The position numbers were made by a program, and so were the translations under genes. A DNA stretch of 64,000 nucleotides from CAYMEK01 sp964389305 (GTDB lineage: Bacteria; Spirochaetota; Spirochaetia; SZUA-6; DRHE01), in the NCBI GenBank assembly GCA_964389305.1, contig CAYMEK010000003.1, positions 1 through 64,000 of the forward strand. Reading direction: 5' to 3'. Shown in pieces: positions 26,246-34,758 of this stretch. Numbering within the stretch: position 1 is the first letter of the stretch; every line of letters begins with the position of its first letter. Under the pieces are notes generated by a model. The model was not told the DNA's origin, did not search any database, and worked only from the letters and a program-made list of their open reading frames with translations.

Positions 26246-26656
26246 CTACCTTTTTTTCCTCTTTCTTCCTCCGCCCGTTCTCTCCTGGGGCTTTTCTTCA
26301 TCCACTTCCGGGCCGCTGACCGTCGCAGCTCCCTCGCGGGGCTGCTGTTTCACCTCTTCGATCCGCTCTTCCAGCTCCCTTTGCCTGTCGTTGAGCTCCT
26401 GCTCGCGGGCTTTGACCTGCTCATCCCGCTTCTGGGACCTCTTCTTACTGATCCTGCTCAGGTAGCGGCCCAGGTAATAGGCGAAGGAGTAAAGCACGCC
26501 GACCGCAAAGCTGACCAGAGCGACGGCGGTCACCGGGATCTGCTCGAACTTCCATCCGAATAAATTGAACGAGGTGGTGTAGGCGTCCCCCAGGTTGAGA
26601 ACGATCAGTACGACCACAAGGACCAAAAGGACGATGCTCAGTATTACTCGAAACAT
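26246..26656 (-). CDS. LapA-domain (DUF1049) small membrane protein
   Basis: Protein of 136 residues with two membrane helices (about 3-24 and 42-66) separated by the LapA-family loop 'NLGDAYTTSFNLFGWKFEQIP'. A long, highly charged C-terminal tail (about 70-136) follows, forming a probable coiled coil (about 72-105) and a basic end. LapA proteins act in lipopolysaccharide assembly in proteobacteria. Most spirochaetes lack classical lipopolysaccharide, so the role here is open. It follows the 26678-27100 gene by 21 bases, probably cotranscribed. Confidence 0.75.
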   Translation of the reverse strand: MFRVILSIVLLVLVVVLIVLNLGDAYTTSFNLFGWKFEQIPVTAVALVSFAVGVLYSFAYYLGRYLSRISKKRSQKRDEQVKAREQELNDRQRELEERIEEVKQQPREGAATVSGPEVDEEKPQERTGGGRKRKKR

Positions 26657-26677
26657 GGCAGGGCCCCGCTCCCCTAT

Positions 26678-27100
26678 CTAGAGGAAAAGGATGCGGGGGA
26701 ATAGGAAGTGAAGCAGACCCACAACAATCCCGGCGATGCCGACCGGGATGCGGTAGGGCTTGATAGCCCGGGTCACCTTCTCAACGGATTTCTCCGCTCC
26801 TTTGGCCGCCTCAGGCCCTTTGCGCAAGGTTTCGCCGATCAGAATGATTCCCAGAATGATGCCGGCCGCGGCTGGAAGGAGATCTCCCACAACCGCTACG
26901 GTTTCACGGGGAGAACGAAAGATGAGCTTGAGCACTCCGATGAGCGCGGTGATCAGCCCGGTAGAGATCTGCAGGCTCCTGTTCTCCCGCCGCCGGCCGA
27001 AAGCAGCCAGAAAGACACTCTTCTTGCCAAGATAATCCGACGACAGAGCTAATCCGGCAACTATGAGTGATACTACCGAAAGCAGATACACTTGGGGCAT
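26678..27100 (-). CDS. Small four-helix membrane protein of unknown function
   Basis: I do not recognise a family. The 140 residues hold about four hydrophobic segments (near 3-20, 45-62, 72-90 and 118-138), with a charged stretch 'GPEAAKGAEKSVEKVTRA' between the last two. ATG 27100 has a good GGGAGGTGG ribosome site and the gene has its own strong promoter upstream, so it is real. It is followed by the LapA-like gene, suggesting a shared envelope role. Confidence 0.65.
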   Translation of the reverse strand: MPQVYLLSVVSLIVAGLALSSDYLGKKSVFLAAFGRRRENRSLQISTGLITALIGVLKLIFRSPRETVAVVGDLLPAAAGIILGIILIGETLRKGPEAAKGAEKSVEKVTRAIKPYRIPVGIAGIVVGLLHFLFPRILFL

Positions 27101-27127
27101 GGCACCACCTCCCTATTTTTTGTCTAT

Positions 27128-27156
27128 ATTATACTGGTAAAGCGCTGCCGAGGCAA
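27128..27156 (-). promoter_or_regulatory. Promoter of the small membrane-protein pair
   Basis: On the minus strand TTGCCT (27156-27151) and a perfect TATAAT (27133-27128) are 17 bases apart. The start point should fall near 27121, about 20 bases before ATG 27100. Confidence 0.7.
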
Positions 27157-27230
27157 TTGAAGCCGGGCGGGACGGGCTGGCGGTTCCGGCATTGCCACCC
27201 TTTACAGGTGGGATCGACGAGCACAGCCGG

Positions 27231-29396
27231 CTAAGCGGTGCTGGCGAGCCTTCCCCGCAGGCCCGTGAAGCGCTCCTGGGTGTCCGTGTTCTTCAGGGCC
27301 ATGGCCAGGGCCCGGCGCGTACCTACCAGTATAACCAGCTCCTTACCCCGGGTCACCGCCGTGTAAATCAAATTGCGCTGCAGAAGCGGATAGTGCTCGG
27401 TGAGCACCGGGACGATCACGGCCGGAAACTCGGAGCCCTGGGCTTTGTGCACCGACACCGCGTAGGCCAGGGTGAGCTCGTCCAGCTCCGCAGGCTCGTA
27501 GATCACCCGCCTGTCTTCGTACCGCACCGCCAGCGAGCTCCCTTGCGAATCAACGGCTTCGAGCCTGCCGATGTCGCCGTTGAATACCTCCTTGTCGTAG
27601 TTGTTGCGTATCTGCATCACCTTGTCGCCCGGCTTCAAGATAATCTCCCCCTGGCGGAACGCCGTTCCGGCTGGGTTGAGAGCCTCCTGGAGGACCCGGT
27701 TCAAATTGCTTACCCCTACCGTGCCCCGGTGCATCGGGGAGAGAACCTGGATATCCGAGATCGGATCCAGATTGAAGCGGCGCGGAATCCTCTCTGTGCA
27801 CAGTCTAAGTATTACGCTCAACACTTCCCGTGGATCCTCCCGCTTGATGAAGAAGAAATCCCTCTCTGCTTCACTCAACGGCATGAGCCCGACATTGATC
27901 CGGTGGGCGTTGACCACGATGTGACTGGCCCGAGCCTGGCGAAAAACCTCGTTCAACTCGACCACCGGCACCTTCCCGCTGGCAATTATGTCCCTTAAAA
28001 CCGAGCCCGGACCTACCGAGGGAAGCTGATCCGCATCTCCCACCAGAACCAGGGAGCTGGAAGCCGGCAGGGCTTTCAGCAGGTGGTACATGAGAACCGC
28101 ATCGATCATCGAGGCTTCGTCGAGAACGAGCCAGTCGCACCTGAGAGGATTCTCTCCGTTTCTATGAAAAGCCCCCTCATGGGGGGCGAATTCCAACAGC
28201 CGGTGAATGGTCCTGGCTTCGTAGCCGCTCGACTCCTGCATCCGCTTTGCCGCCCTGCCCGTGGGAGCGGCTAAAAGGGTCGTGGCTCCGGCCCCGGAGA
28301 GCACAGCCAGAAGAGAGCGGATGATGGTGGTTTTACCCGTACCCGGTCCGCCGGTAATGACCAAGACCTTGCTTTCGATAGCGCTGCGCAACGCCTGAAC
28401 CTGCTTCGCGGCCAGGTCGATCTCCATACGTCTCTGAACCAAGCGCAGGGCCTTCTCTATATCGATCCCCGGGGAAGTCTTGGAGCTGTTCAGCAGCTCG
28501 ATCAGCATCGAGGCAATCCCGGCTTCCGCGGTATGAAAGGCGGGCAAGTAGACCGCCGGGTCCGACTCCCCGGCCTGCAGGATTCCCTCCCCGGTTCCTT
28601 CGACAACCAACCTCCCTTCCTGGTGCAGCCGCTCGATCGCCCTCCCGATGATCTCCCGGTCCACCTGCAGGAGTTTCTGGCACCTCTGGATCAGAGGAAT
28701 GCGCGGATAGTAAAGATGACCTTCGGCCGAGCATTCCTGGAGCACATGCAGCACCGCCGCTTCCGCCCGGCTCGGGGAGTCGGCCGGGATACCCAGATTG
28801 CGGGCCATGCGGTCGGCTGTAAAAAAACCTATGCCGAAGACGTCCAGGGCGAGGCGGTAGGGATTTTCCCGGACCACGGCGACAGCCTGGTCGCCGTAGC
28901 GCTTGTAGATCTTGGCGGCCAGGGCCGGGCCGGCGCCGTAGGACTGGAGGAAAATCATTACCCGCCTGATCTCCCTCTGCTCGCTCCAGGCTGCGCGCAG
29001 AGCCTCGATGCGCTTGCGCCCGATCCCCTCGACCCGAGCGAGCTTCTCGGGCTCCCGCTCCAGAACCTCCAGGGTCCGCTCTCCGAAAGCACCGACGATG
29101 CGGCGGGCCAAGCGCGGACCCAAGCCAGGTACCAGCCCGGAACCCAGGTAGCGCTCGATTCCCTCAACGGTTCCCGGGACCGAGGCTTCGTACGCCTCGA
29201 CGGCGAACTGGCGCCCGAAACGAGGGTGCTCGCTCCACCGTCCCTTCAGACGTAGCCTTTCCCCCGGAACCGGCGAGGCCAGCTTCCCCACTGCGGTTAC
29301 CCGGCTCCCAGCCGCCCGTAGTCTTAGAACCGTGAAGCCGCTTTCCTCGTTCGAGAACAGGATGTCCTCTACGACTCCCTCAAGCTCCTCCTGCAT
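27231..29396 (-). CDS. recD2: RecD2-type 5'-3' DNA helicase
   Basis: Superfamily 1B helicase of 721 residues, the RecD2 length, found in bacteria with or without RecBC. The N-terminal OB-like part (1-75) is followed by paired helix-hairpin-helix motifs ('GLGPRLARRIVGAFG', 'VEGIGRKRIEALR', about 88-140). Helicase motifs are Walker A 'ITGGPGTGKTTII', Walker B 'LVLDEASMID', motif III 'LVGDADQLPSVGPG', motif V 'YAVSVHKAQGSEF' and motif VI 'YTAVTRGKELV'. It acts in replication and repair of stalled forks. No recB or recC is near. It lies downstream of nikR on the same strand, with a possible small gene overlapping its start. Confidence 0.95.
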   Translation of the reverse strand: MQEELEGVVEDILFSNEESGFTVLRLRAAGSRVTAVGKLASPVPGERLRLKGRWSEHPRFGRQFAVEAYEASVPGTVEGIERYLGSGLVPGLGPRLARRIVGAFGERTLEVLEREPEKLARVEGIGRKRIEALRAAWSEQREIRRVMIFLQSYGAGPALAAKIYKRYGDQAVAVVRENPYRLALDVFGIGFFTADRMARNLGIPADSPSRAEAAVLHVLQECSAEGHLYYPRIPLIQRCQKLLQVDREIIGRAIERLHQEGRLVVEGTGEGILQAGESDPAVYLPAFHTAEAGIASMLIELLNSSKTSPGIDIEKALRLVQRRMEIDLAAKQVQALRSAIESKVLVITGGPGTGKTTIIRSLLAVLSGAGATTLLAAPTGRAAKRMQESSGYEARTIHRLLEFAPHEGAFHRNGENPLRCDWLVLDEASMIDAVLMYHLLKALPASSSLVLVGDADQLPSVGPGSVLRDIIASGKVPVVELNEVFRQARASHIVVNAHRINVGLMPLSEAERDFFFIKREDPREVLSVILRLCTERIPRRFNLDPISDIQVLSPMHRGTVGVSNLNRVLQEALNPAGTAFRQGEIILKPGDKVMQIRNNYDKEVFNGDIGRLEAVDSQGSSLAVRYEDRRVIYEPAELDELTLAYAVSVHKAQGSEFPAVIVPVLTEHYPLLQRNLIYTAVTRGKELVILVGTRRALAMALKNTDTQERFTGLRGRLASTA

Positions 29397-29562
29397 ACCT
29401 CACCTGCCGCTGCCGCCGGAGCCGCACCGTTGCCCAAATGATCCCTCGAAGCACTCCGGCGAGGCTGCGGGTCATTTCCGCGCACAGCCGGTGTGCCGCC
29501 GGCAGCCCGCTTTGCAGCAGGTCGCGCGGTAGCGCCGCCTCCGGATCCTGCACCAGGCTCAA
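29380..29562 (-). CDS. Possible small protein between nikR and recD2
   Basis: A 60-residue frame begins with TTG at 29562, overlapping the nikR stop (TTGA), and ends 17 bases inside recD2. It fills an otherwise empty 160-base gap and would couple translation of nikR to recD2. The product is basic with a hydrophobic-helical middle ('[17 protein letters not shown]'). There is no family match I can name and a competing frame also stays open, so it may be chance in GC-rich DNA. Confidence 0.3.
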   Translation of the reverse strand: MSLVQDPEAALPRDLLQSGLPAAHRLCAEMTRSLAGVLRGIIWATVRLRRQRQVRYAGGA

Positions 29563-30050
29563 TGAGAGTGTGATTGGGCTTGCCGGCCGGACTTCCCGGC
29601 GCCAGTCGCCGCACCCGCATCAAGAACCGATTCGACGTCCGGCTCGGCGGCGCTGATGATCAGCTTGCCGTGCTGTACACCCCGCGTGCCGATCAGAAAA
29701 TCGGAGATCCTGTGGACTTCCTCGTTGCGGCCGCGTACCACCAGGACCTCCAGACATTTATGCACGTCGATATGCACATGCAGGGTGGAGATTATCCGGT
29801 GGTGATGCTTGTGCTGTAGATCCAGCAGGCGGTTGGTCAGATCGCCGTGATCGTGATCGTAGACCATGGTAATGGTACCGACCACCTCCTGATCCGGTTT
29901 CTCATCGACCCGGGTATCGAGCAGCCAGTCGCGAATCAGGTTGCGGATGGCTTCGGAGCGGTTGGCGTACCCTTTCTCTTCTATCAACGCATCAAAACCC
30001 TCCAGAAGATCCTCCTCGATGGAAACTCCAAACCGGACAACTTTGGCCAT
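29559..30050 (-). CDS. nikR: Nickel-responsive regulator NikR
   Basis: Ribbon-helix-helix repressor with a C-terminal ACT-like nickel domain, 163 residues. '[20 protein letters not shown]' holds the DNA-binding strand and helix 1, and '[16 protein letters not shown]' helix 2. The square-planar nickel ligands are all present: His80, His91, His93 and Cys99, equivalent to His76, His87, His89 and Cys95 of the Escherichia coli protein. The C-terminal tail is longer than usual and His-rich at the end (SHSH). ATG 30050 follows GGAGGAG. No nickel transporter or hydrogenase is next to it; targets lie elsewhere. I saw no classical GTATGA/TCATAC operator upstream. Confidence 0.95.
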   Translation of the reverse strand: MAKVVRFGVSIEEDLLEGFDALIEEKGYANRSEAIRNLIRDWLLDTRVDEKPDQEVVGTITMVYDHDHGDLTNRLLDLQHKHHHRIISTLHVHIDVHKCLEVLVVRGRNEEVHRISDFLIGTRGVQHGKLIISAAEPDVESVLDAGAATGAGKSGRQAQSHSH

Positions 30051-30083
30051 ACGCTTCTCCTCCGGCGCTTTTGATACACCTCA

Positions 30084-30818
30084 TTAAACAGACTCGTTCA
30101 GCAGGTACTTGGCTGCTACGGTCCGCAGTGATATGGGAGCCGGATGGCCCTGATGGATCAGGAGCAAGGCCTGAAGATCCGATTCCCACATTACATCACC
30201 GGGAGCAACTATGCACACGCTCCCCTCCTCGAATCTGGAAAACAGCCGGTCCTCTTTGAAGTAGAACAGTTCCGTGCTGTGCCGGGTCGGGTAGATGCGC
30301 ATCAGGGGGGGGATTTCGTTCGGCTTGAACCAGAGCTTGATCTCGCGTTCCGCCTCCTCATCGCTGGCCGAGGCATGAATCAAGTTGTCCATTCGCTCGC
30401 CGATCTGTTTCCCCCGGTCGTTCTTAAGCGCGACGATGGTTCCGAGAGAGCGAATACAGCCGGGTTTCTGCTCTCTGGCCGCATGGGGATTGGTGGGGCC
30501 GGCGATGACGCGTACCTTGTCCACCGCTTCGGGTCCCTGATAAACGATGGCGATTACTCGCTGCCGGTGGGGCTTGTCCTGGTAGTGGACGGCGCCGGTA
30601 ATGTAGTCGAGCAGGGAGTGATAAAAAACCTTTCCCTGGTGCTCCGCGTAGTGCTCTTCGGCCAGCATCCGGGTGACATGCACCACCTTGGCTCCGGCAT
30701 AGATCAGGCCGGTGTGGAATTCGGACAGCTGTGAAAGAACATATCCGGTCAGCGAGTTCTTGAGCGCATCCGGCTTGATAAGCGCTAATGTCTGGTCCAG
30801 CTCCTTGTTGCGCACCAT
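30084..30818 (-). CDS. ndk: Nucleoside diphosphate kinase with C-terminal extension
   Basis: NDP kinase fold with nucleotide-binding 'LALIKPDAL' (11-19), 'GPTNPHAARE' and the phosphorylated His148 in 'NLIHASAS', a variant of the common 'NVIHGSDS'. The enzyme balances NTP pools. The 244 residues exceed the usual 135-150: there are insertions in the middle and a 70-residue tail from about 175 with 'STELFYFKEDRLFSRFEEG' that I do not recognise. ATG 30818 is chosen for GAGGAGG just upstream; the longer frame to 31052 would run through the divergent promoter region. It precedes nikR by 33 bases on the same strand. Confidence 0.85.
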   Translation of the reverse strand: MVRNKELDQTLALIKPDALKNSLTGYVLSQLSEFHTGLIYAGAKVVHVTRMLAEEHYAEHQGKVFYHSLLDYITGAVHYQDKPHRQRVIAIVYQGPEAVDKVRVIAGPTNPHAAREQKPGCIRSLGTIVALKNDRGKQIGERMDNLIHASASDEEAEREIKLWFKPNEIPPLMRIYPTRHSTELFYFKEDRLFSRFEEGSVCIVAPGDVMWESDLQALLLIHQGHPAPISLRTVAAKYLLNESV

Positions 30819-30849
30819 GAACCTCCTCGAGCGTTTGCATCCAGATCGC

Positions 30850-30878
30850 ATATTCACACAAAATCGGTAAAATGGCAA
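30850..30878 (-). promoter_or_regulatory. Extended -10 promoter upstream of ndk
   Basis: On the minus strand TTGCCA (30878-30873), a 17-base spacer and TGT-GAATAT (-10 box 30855-30850) form an extended -10 promoter. The start point would be about 25 bases before ATG 30818. Confidence 0.5.
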
Positions 30879-30953
30879 ATGCTCCTTCTCCTTTACATTT
30901 TTCCGTCCACGGGATAAGTTTCTGCCATCAAACCGATTCGAGAGGAAGGCCCG

Positions 30954-31922
30954 ATGGCGACCTATAGAGTTCTGGTGACCGACGATCGTTACGGCAGCTA
31001 CGAAGAGGAGAAATCGGTCTTGAAAGAGATCGGGGCTGCCGTGGAAGTGCACAACCTGGGGGACGAGTCAGAGACAGCCAGAGTGCTGCAGGATGCGGAC
31101 GCGATACTGCTCAACCTGCACCCCCTGCCCGGCAGCGTGATAAGGCAGCTAGGCAAATGCCGGGTAATTTCCCGCTACGGGGTAGGCTACGACAATGTGG
31201 ACGTGGACGCAGCCACTGCCGCCGGCATTTGGGTGGCCAGGGTCCCGGATTACTGCCTGGAGGACGTCTCGGACCAGGCCCTGGCGCTGCTAATGGGCTG
31301 CGTGCGCAAGGTGGCCTTCAAGGATCGCCGCATCCGGGAAGGAGGCTGGGACCTGCACAAGGAGCAGCCGAGCTACCGCATCGCCGGGAGGACCCTCGGG
31401 CTGGTCGGTTACGGCTCCATCGCCCGCACGCTGCACAGAAAGGTTTCGGGGCTGGGTCTCGCTAGGGTGCTGGCCTTCGATCCCTACGTGGAGCGCAAGG
31501 AAATCGAAGACGCCGGAGCCGAGGCAGTCAGCCTCAGGACCCTGCTCAAGGCGGCGGATTTCATCTCCGTGCACGCTCCCCTCAACAAGGAAACCAGAGG
31601 CCTGATCGGAGCCAGGGAGCTGGCCCAGATGAAGAAAGGCAGCATATTGATAAACACCTCACGAGGGCCGCTGCTCGATGAACAAGCGGTGGCGGATGCG
31701 CTGGCAGCCGGCAGGATCGCCTACGCCGGCCTCGATGTGTTCGAAAACGAGCCCCTGCCGGAGGACAGCCCGCTGCGCAAATTAGACAACGTGATTCTCT
31801 CGGACCACGCCGGCTGGTACAGCGAAGAATCCGTAGCCGAGCTCAAGACCAAGGCCGCTCAAAATGTCTTGGAAGTCCTCAAGGGCGGCCCGCCGCTTTA
31901 CCCGGTGAATCATCCTTCCTGA
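30954..31922 (+). CDS. D-2-hydroxyacid dehydrogenase (phosphoglycerate dehydrogenase/CtBP type)
   Basis: NAD-dependent D-isomer-specific dehydrogenase of 322 residues. The Rossmann motif is 'LGLVGYGSIARTL' (about 147-159). The catalytic triad is readable: Arg in 'NTSRGPLLDEQAV', Glu in 'VFENEPLPEDS', and His in 'SDHAGWYSEES'. The 'HAGWYS' context, rather than HxG, resembles C-terminal-binding-protein-like and uncharacterised D-hydroxyacid dehydrogenases. It reduces an alpha-keto acid to a D-hydroxy acid or the reverse; the substrate is unknown. ATG 30954 follows GAGAGGAAGG and the gene is divergent from ndk. Confidence 0.88.
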   Translation: MATYRVLVTDDRYGSYEEEKSVLKEIGAAVEVHNLGDESETARVLQDADAILLNLHPLPGSVIRQLGKCRVISRYGVGYDNVDVDAATAAGIWVARVPDYCLEDVSDQALALLMGCVRKVAFKDRRIREGGWDLHKEQPSYRIAGRTLGLVGYGSIARTLHRKVSGLGLARVLAFDPYVERKEIEDAGAEAVSLRTLLKAADFISVHAPLNKETRGLIGARELAQMKKGSILINTSRGPLLDEQAVADALAAGRIAYAGLDVFENEPLPEDSPLRKLDNVILSDHAGWYSEESVAELKTKAAQNVLEVLKGGPPLYPVNHPS

Positions 31923-31981
31923 AAGCTCGGTTGAGCGGCGGGGCGGTCCGGTCGAGCGGTGTCAATCGAGCGAATTCGCTC

Positions 31982-32010
31982 TTGACTTTCCTCTACCTAT
32001 GGAATATAAT
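31982..32010 (+). promoter_or_regulatory. Strong sigma-70 promoter of the lipoprotein gene
   Basis: TTGACT (31982-31987), a 17-base spacer and a perfect TATAAT (32005-32010). Transcription would begin near 32017, about 45 bases before ATG 32061, with AAGGAGGA as ribosome site. This is the best matched promoter in the window. Confidence 0.85.
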
Positions 32011-32060
32011 CCTGTTATATCACTAAGATACTCCATTCAGGTTTAAGGAGGAAATAAAGA

Positions 32061-32603
32061 ATGCGAAAGATGTTTCTGTGGGCAATGATCCTGGCCGTCA
32101 TGGCATTGCTGATCGGCTGTGAGACCATGGACAAGGTGATGCACGGCGCCGACGTGGTTGGCGATGTGGCCCAGAAAGCGACCCCGGTGCAAGGGGCGGT
32201 GGGAGAGGTCGAGTTCCGGGACGGTGAGGTTCTCTGCGCCAGCTACGACAACGAATCCATGATGGACAACCGGTACTGGGTCTCGAAAATCCTGACGCAG
32301 CCTTCGGCAAGCACCAATAACCAGGCGGAGGTGCTTTTCATCAGAAGCGGGGACAAGATGTGGTCGCCCTTCGTCATCCCTTCCCACAAGGCCAGCAAGA
32401 GCGATATGGAGCTGGGCAAGATCGTTCTCTACAGTGATAAGTACGACTGGGAAGATCTCGACGCCGAGGCGTACAGGAAGGGTAGCTGGTATATGGGCCG
32501 GATCAGCTCCACCGAAGACCTGTTCAAGGACATGGTCGAGGTCAACGGGAGGAGTATGTATATCCAGTGGCTGAGGATCCCCGAGGTGCCCGTCGAGGAG
32601 TAA
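32061..32603 (+). CDS. Envelope lipoprotein of unknown function
   Basis: Protein of 180 residues with a typical lipoprotein signal: Met-Arg-Lys, hydrophobic core and lipobox 'LLIGC', so Cys20 should be acylated. The mature part is acidic and mostly beta; 'YWVSKILTQPSASTNNQAEV' and 'DKMWSPFVIPSHKASKSDME' are its most distinctive parts. I do not recognise the family. A near-consensus promoter, a strong ribosome site and a clear terminator make it a highly expressed single-gene unit. Confidence 0.8.
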   Translation: MRKMFLWAMILAVMALLIGCETMDKVMHGADVVGDVAQKATPVQGAVGEVEFRDGEVLCASYDNESMMDNRYWVSKILTQPSASTNNQAEVLFIRSGDKMWSPFVIPSHKASKSDMELGKIVLYSDKYDWEDLDAEAYRKGSWYMGRISSTEDLFKDMVEVNGRSMYIQWLRIPEVPVEE

Positions 32604-32639
32604 AAGTGTCCTCGAAGTGAGTATTTCGATGTAATGGTC

Positions 32640-32670
32640 AAAACCCGGGGCCCCTGCTCCGGGTTTTTTT
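32640..32670 (+). terminator. Rho-independent terminator of the lipoprotein gene
   Basis: AAAACCCGG (32640-32648) pairs with CCGGGTTTT (32659-32667) around a 10-base loop and is followed directly by a T-run to 32670. Confidence 0.85.
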
Positions 32671-32738
32671 ATGCGAACCTCGGACTTCCAGGGGGTGGAG
32701 TGCAGGTGTTCCTGTCAGCTCGTCACCCGAAACGTCTA

Positions 32739-33494
32739 CTAAGCAGCCCGGGCCAGCCTGGTGGCGATCGACCCTGCCAGGACGGCTACATCCTCGAGGG
32801 ACAGGAAAGCGACGATCTTGCGGCTGAACAGGATACTGGCCTCCGCCGGGAACTCTTCATCCTCCAGGTTAAGGACAACCGTTCCTCTGATCTTGGGAAA
32901 GATGTCGAACCGAAAAGAAATGTCGCCTAGCTCCCCCTCCTGCCAGCCGAGGCGTCTGCCGGCCTCACGGAAGGCCTCGGAGTCGCCGCCGAAACGGCGG
33001 GCGATCCGTCTGGGTCCCCGTTTCTGATAGGTGGGATCGTAAAAGGAGGCGCCGGGCAGGTTCTTGAAGGCGACGAGGCGGTCCTGAGCGGTTCTATCCT
33101 GGGCGGCCCGGGTCCGGGCCGCTGCACTCTGAGCTGCGCTATCGTTTGCGGGAGCGGCTCCCTGGCCGATCAGATAGTGGAGAATGAGGATCTTTTCCAC
33201 CAGGGGCAGGCCGGAGGGCGAGAATTCCACCTGCGGTTCGGACGCCGGCTGCAGTTCGGATCCCGGCTGGCCGGCCGCCTTCGGCTCGGGAACCCGCAGC
33301 TCTACCCGCTGCCCGAAGAATGTAATCCGAACGGTACGCCCGTTCAGGGCGGCCCCGCTGAGCCTGCAGATCTCCTCCAGATTGCTGCGCCCCAGCCGAT
33401 CGCAAGCCTTCCTGTAAGCCGTCTCGTAGCTCGCTGTCATATCTACTTGAGCATAGTAGTACGGAACTCCCGCGACGTACAACCTTGATCTCAC
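32739..33494 (-). CDS. DUF3786-domain protein
   Basis: Protein of up to 251 residues that matches DUF3786, a family of anaerobes with unknown function: 'SYETAYRKACDRLGR' at the start, 'LPLVEKILILHYLIGQG' in the middle, 'FKNLPGASFYDPTYQKR', and 'DEEFPAEASILFSRKI' with 'LEDVAVLAGSIATRLARA' at the end. Between the two halves is a low-complexity Ala/Gln/Arg linker (about 110-142). The start is uncertain: GTG 33494, TTG 33482 (AGGAG upstream) or ATG 33440. Cytoplasmic. The family often accompanies corrinoid or one-carbon genes in other anaerobes, but nothing of that kind is nearby. Confidence 0.75.
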   Translation of the reverse strand: MRSRLYVAGVPYYYAQVDMTASYETAYRKACDRLGRSNLEEICRLSGAALNGRTVRITFFGQRVELRVPEPKAAGQPGSELQPASEPQVEFSPSGLPLVEKILILHYLIGQGAAPANDSAAQSAAARTRAAQDRTAQDRLVAFKNLPGASFYDPTYQKRGPRRIARRFGGDSEAFREAGRRLGWQEGELGDISFRFDIFPKIRGTVVLNLEDEEFPAEASILFSRKIVAFLSLEDVAVLAGSIATRLARAA

Positions 33495-33521
33495 TCCTAA
33501 TCCATACTACCTTAAAATGCT

Positions 33522-34652
33522 ATGGATGATCCTCTCAGCGTCTATGTGGCGGCTACCAGGCAGAACGACGGCAAGACCACCACCGCCCTCGGGCTTCTGG
33601 AGGCGATCGGCGAGCTGTATCCGCGCATCGGTTATATCAAGCCGGTAGGACAGCAGGTCAGGCTGATCGGAGACTACGAGATCGATAAGGACGCCAGCCT
33701 GATGAAGGACGTGTTTCAGATCGGCAGCCCCCTCTACGACATGAGCCCGGTGGCCGTTCCCCGTGGCTTCACCGAGGAGTACATTCTGCACGGAGACATC
33801 CACCAGCTGACCGATAGGATACAGAAGGCCTACCGGAGGGAAATAACAGACAATACCTTCATGGTCATCGAAGGTACCGGACACGCCGGGGTCGGTTCGG
33901 TCCTCGACCTGTGCAACGCCGCCGTAGCCAGGATGCTCGACACTCCGGTGCTGATCGTAACCTGCGGCGGGATCGGGCGGCCCATCGACGAGGTGATGCT
34001 GAATAAGGCCGTGTTCGACAGCTACGGGGTGAAGGTGCTCGGCGTGATCGTCAACAAGGTCATCCCGGAGAAATACGAAAAGATCGACAAGCTGGTGCGG
34101 GTCGGCTTCGAGAAGAAGGGAATCGAGGTTTTCGGGGTGGTGCCCTTCTCTTCGATTCTGTCCAGTCCGACCCTGAGGCAGCTCCTCGAAGACATCCGGG
34201 GCGAGCTGATCAGCGGTGAAGAGGAGGCGATGGACGTTATCGTCAGCAAGATCCTGGTCGGGGCCATGGCCCCCCACGAGGCCTTTGACTTCTTCAAGGG
34301 CGATGTGCTGCTGATCACCCCGGGAAACCGGGAAGACCTGATCCTGGCCGCCGTCTCCTGCAACGTCCCCGGCGTGCAGGAGGACTACAATGTGCGGGGG
34401 ATCATCCTGACCTGCGGCATCTGGCCCAATCCAACGGTGCTGAAGATCCTGAAGCAGGCCCGGGTTCCGGTGTTTCTGGTCCAGGAGGACACGTTCGCCA
34501 CGGCGCAGGAGATCACCAATCTGATCGTCAAGATCCGGCCCCAGGACAAGGAGAAGATCGCCACGGTCAAGCAGATGATCAAGGCCTATGTGGATGTGGA
34601 CGGACTGCTGGAACGTCTGAAGCACAACCGCAGGCAGCAAAGCTCATCCTGA
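33522..34652 (+). CDS. P-loop protein with BioD-like ATPase and DRTGG domain
   Basis: Protein of 376 residues resembling the N-terminal regulatory half of long phosphotransacetylases. The dethiobiotin-synthetase-like ATPase domain (about 1-215) starts with '[19 protein letters not shown]', containing an NDGKTT variant P-loop. The DRTGG-type domain covers about 220-330 ('[19 protein letters not shown]', '[16 protein letters not shown]', '[12 protein letters not shown]'). No phosphotransacetylase catalytic domain follows, so it is a stand-alone version. Such proteins are poorly understood and may sense nucleotides or metabolites. ATG 33522 is divergent from the DUF3786 gene 28 bases away. Confidence 0.8.
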   Translation: MDDPLSVYVAATRQNDGKTTTALGLLEAIGELYPRIGYIKPVGQQVRLIGDYEIDKDASLMKDVFQIGSPLYDMSPVAVPRGFTEEYILHGDIHQLTDRIQKAYRREITDNTFMVIEGTGHAGVGSVLDLCNAAVARMLDTPVLIVTCGGIGRPIDEVMLNKAVFDSYGVKVLGVIVNKVIPEKYEKIDKLVRVGFEKKGIEVFGVVPFSSILSSPTLRQLLEDIRGELISGEEEAMDVIVSKILVGAMAPHEAFDFFKGDVLLITPGNREDLILAAVSCNVPGVQEDYNVRGIILTCGIWPNPTVLKILKQARVPVFLVQEDTFATAQEITNLIVKIRPQDKEKIATVKQMIKAYVDVDGLLERLKHNRRQQSSS

Positions 34653-34722
34653 GGTCGCCCCGGAACCGAACGGCAGCGCAGGTACAGCGCAGCAGCGCGC
34701 GGCTCGAGGCACGCGGACATAC

Positions 34723-34751
34723 TTGACTTTGGCGACCGGTTATTCTGAAAT
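34723..34751 (+). promoter_or_regulatory. Promoter of the aldo/keto reductase, possibly giving a leaderless mRNA
   Basis: TTGACT (34723-34728), a 17-base spacer and TGAAAT (34746-34751; four of six). The start point would fall at about 34758, next to ATG 34759, and no ribosome site is visible before that ATG. Confidence 0.4.
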
Positions 34752-34758
34752 TAACAAC

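Noticed and set aside
30051..30083. Search for a NikR operator upstream of nikR
   Set aside because: No GTATGA-N16-TCATAC pair is present; a lone GTAT is not evidence.
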